Below the pieces are notes generated by a model. The model had not been told where the DNA came from. It searched no databases and saw nothing but the letters and a program-made list of their open reading frames with translations. This document shows positions 6,511 through 7,250 of a stretch of 7,250 nt of DNA, piece after piece (position 1 is the stretch's first letter; each line of letters opens with the position of its first letter). The stretch is taken from NCBI GenBank assembly GCA_030621455.1, contig JAUXHQ010000089.1, positions 1-7,250 of the forward strand, in the 5' to 3' direction. The DNA comes from Deltaproteobacteria bacterium (GTDB lineage Bacteria > Desulfobacterota > UBA8473). Both the position numbers and the translations under genes were made by a program.

Positions 6511-6642
6511 CTAATGAATGCTAACAGCCTATAATCTATGAGTATTTTGGGCATATAGCCTATTTTGCCGTTCATGAAAGATTTGTCGTGTAATTCCAAG
6601 ATGTTACCCGCAACCTGGTGGAGCTAACCGACTACCCCCTTT
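6486..6642. repeat. 23-bp perfect inverted repeat flanking 111 bp
   Basis: The arm at 6486-6508 (containing GGGGGTAGTCGGTTAGCTCC) and the arm at 6620-6642 are exact reverse complements over 23 bp. Similarity stops on both sides apart from isolated bases. The 157-bp unit could be a small non-autonomous transposable element, leftover ends of an insertion sequence, or an invertible segment. No transposase or recombinase gene is in the window, and I see no clear target-site duplication. The right arm encodes the last residues of the TraD-like protein. The left arm encodes the start of the downstream remnant. Confidence 0.7.
6501..6623 (-). pseudogene. 40-codon open frame inside the inverted repeat, no proper start
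   Basis: Between TAG (6626-6624) and TAA (6503-6501) the minus strand is open for 40 codons. It reads L-H-Q-V-A-G-N-I-L-E-L-H-D-K-S-F-M, then G-K-I-G-Y-M-P-K-I-L-I-D-Y-R-L-L-A-F-I-R-R. The composition looks protein-like. Joining its end to the following remnant needs a -1 shift at AGGAGGAGC. Together they could be the tail of one broken gene, perhaps from the same mobile region as the TraD-like gene. The family is not recognised. The frame is short and chance is possible. Confidence 0.25.
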
Positions 6643-7250
6643 CCAGATATTGCGTCTACGAAGGATCTGTGCATCTATGTCCTTCACATCATTGCCGTAC
6701 TTCAGTCTGGAAAAACTGCGAATATGAGATGCCCGGTCTCTGCTGTAAGGCGTCGTATCCTTTTCCGTACGAAAACTGAAAGGCGGTGTCGCTTCGCCAT
6801 TGATTTGCATACGGGTATAACCCTGCCGGTTCGGCAACCCACAGATATCCAGAGAAGAAAAATAAGGATGGAGGGCAGTGGCGAGTTTGCCGGCATCTTC
6901 CTGACCCAGTCGGAAGATCAGTGTTGTCCCGACGTTTCCCAGTATAGCGGACAAAAAGCTATTTTGTTGAGCTTCGCTTGCGCCAAGCTGGGCCGTATAC
7001 TGTGTGGCCAGGACTAACCCCATCCTGAATTTACGAGCTTCGGACAGGAGTTCCGTAAAATTCTCTGAAGGGAGGTTATGGCACTCGTCCACATAAAGAA
7101 AAAAATCCTTTCTTTCTTCATGGCTCATATCCCCCCGTTTCATTGCAGCTAGTTTGAAACGGGTTACGATCTGATTGGCAAGAAGGGCGCTTACTGTGGC
7201 GCCGAACCGTCCCTTGCCAAGGTTTATCAGGAGGATTTTGCCATTGTTCA
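6604..7250 (-). CDS. Type IV secretion coupling protein (TraD/VirD4-like ATPase), C-terminal part
   Basis: 214 residues are visible; the 5' part lies beyond the window, and the frame stays open to the edge rather than starting at the internal ATG (7143). Visible parts: G-K-I-L-L-I-N-L-G-K-G-R (3-14), a hydrophobic strand then F-F-L-Y-V-D-E-C-H-N (49-58), a Walker B box with acidic D54-E55, and A-T-Q-Y (81-84), a sensor-type motif. A conserved C-terminal stretch N-V-G-T-T-L-I-F-R-L-G follows. These fit the AAA+/RecA fold of conjugative coupling proteins that pump DNA at the inner membrane. The last ten or so residues (from about K-G-G-S-R-L-A-P-P) come from the right inverted-repeat arm and are probably not native. 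The gene marks a neighbouring integrative or conjugative element. It has no functional link to the hdr operon. Confidence 0.8.
   Translation of the reverse strand, partial: NNGKILLINLGKGRFGATVSALLANQIVTRFKLAAMKRGDMSHEERKDFFLYVDECHNLPSENFTELLSEARKFRMGLVLATQYTAQLGASEAQQNSFLSAILGNVGTTLIFRLGQEDAGKLATALHPYFSSLDICGLPNRQGYTRMQINGEATPPFSFRTEKDTTPYSRDRASHIRSFSRLKYGNDVKDIDAQILRRRNIWKGGSRLAPPGCG

Noticed and set aside
6486..6642. Integron attC site or cassette boundary, because GTTAGCT occurs in the repeat
   Set aside because: The core GTTRRRY pattern is not matched (C at the third purine position), the GTT/AAC ends are in the opposite arrangement to an attC, and the arms are perfect rather than imperfect complements.
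1..7250. CRISPR array, tRNA or rRNA gene
   Set aside because: No regularly spaced direct repeats, cloverleaf-like sequence or rRNA segment was seen on either strand.

Overview
The window looks like chromosomal DNA of a strictly anaerobic bacterium, most plausibly a Desulfobacterota-type sulfate reducer or syntroph. This rests on gene content: a soluble heterodisulfide-reductase-like electron-transfer operon, and one gene that needs selenocysteine (Sec) insertion. No rRNA, tRNA or other taxonomic marker is present, so the assignment is an inference.

Layout. Every supported gene is on the minus strand, so transcription runs from high to low coordinates. (1) 6604-7250: 3' part of a type IV secretion coupling-protein/TraD-like ATPase, cut by the window edge. 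(2) 6191-6603: about 410 bp with no intact gene. It holds a 23-bp perfect inverted repeat (arms 6486-6508 and 6620-6642), a broken coding remnant, a 14-bp perfect palindrome resembling a TetR-family fatty-acid regulator site, and the presumed promoter/leader of the next operon. (3) 6190-182: hdrC, hdrB, hdrA, an mvhD/flxD-type gene, and two paralogous multi-cluster iron-sulfur protein genes related to FlxB/FlxC/AsrA. Junctions are tight from hdrC to the first of these two genes (1-nt overlap, 27-bp gap, 19-bp gap, 11-nt overlap). The last gene follows after a 149-bp gap. (4) 1-79: start of a lipoprotein gene with a strong ribosome binding site and a lipobox, cut by the window edge.

Key point. 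hdrA appears as two open frames (4721-4140 and 4124-2751), but they are one gene. They share a reading frame and are separated only by a TGA at 4142-4140. That TGA falls where the HdrA family has the second Cys of a D-C-S-x-C-I-L-x-P-x-M motif, giving C-S-A-U. A stem-loop of bacterial SECIS type lies directly downstream. The product is therefore a 656-residue selenoprotein.

How the genes work together (inference from families). HdrABC plus the MvhD-type subunit form a cytoplasmic flavin-based electron-bifurcating module. HdrA holds the FAD, HdrB a disulfide-active site with two non-cubane [4Fe-4S] clusters, HdrC a two-cluster wire, and MvhD the electron entry point. The two AsrA/Flx-like proteins probably link MvhD to a donor such as NADH via a FlxA-type flavoprotein, but no flxA follows in the window. 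The physiological acceptor could be the DsrC disulfide or another thiol/disulfide and ferredoxin. The sequence does not decide this.
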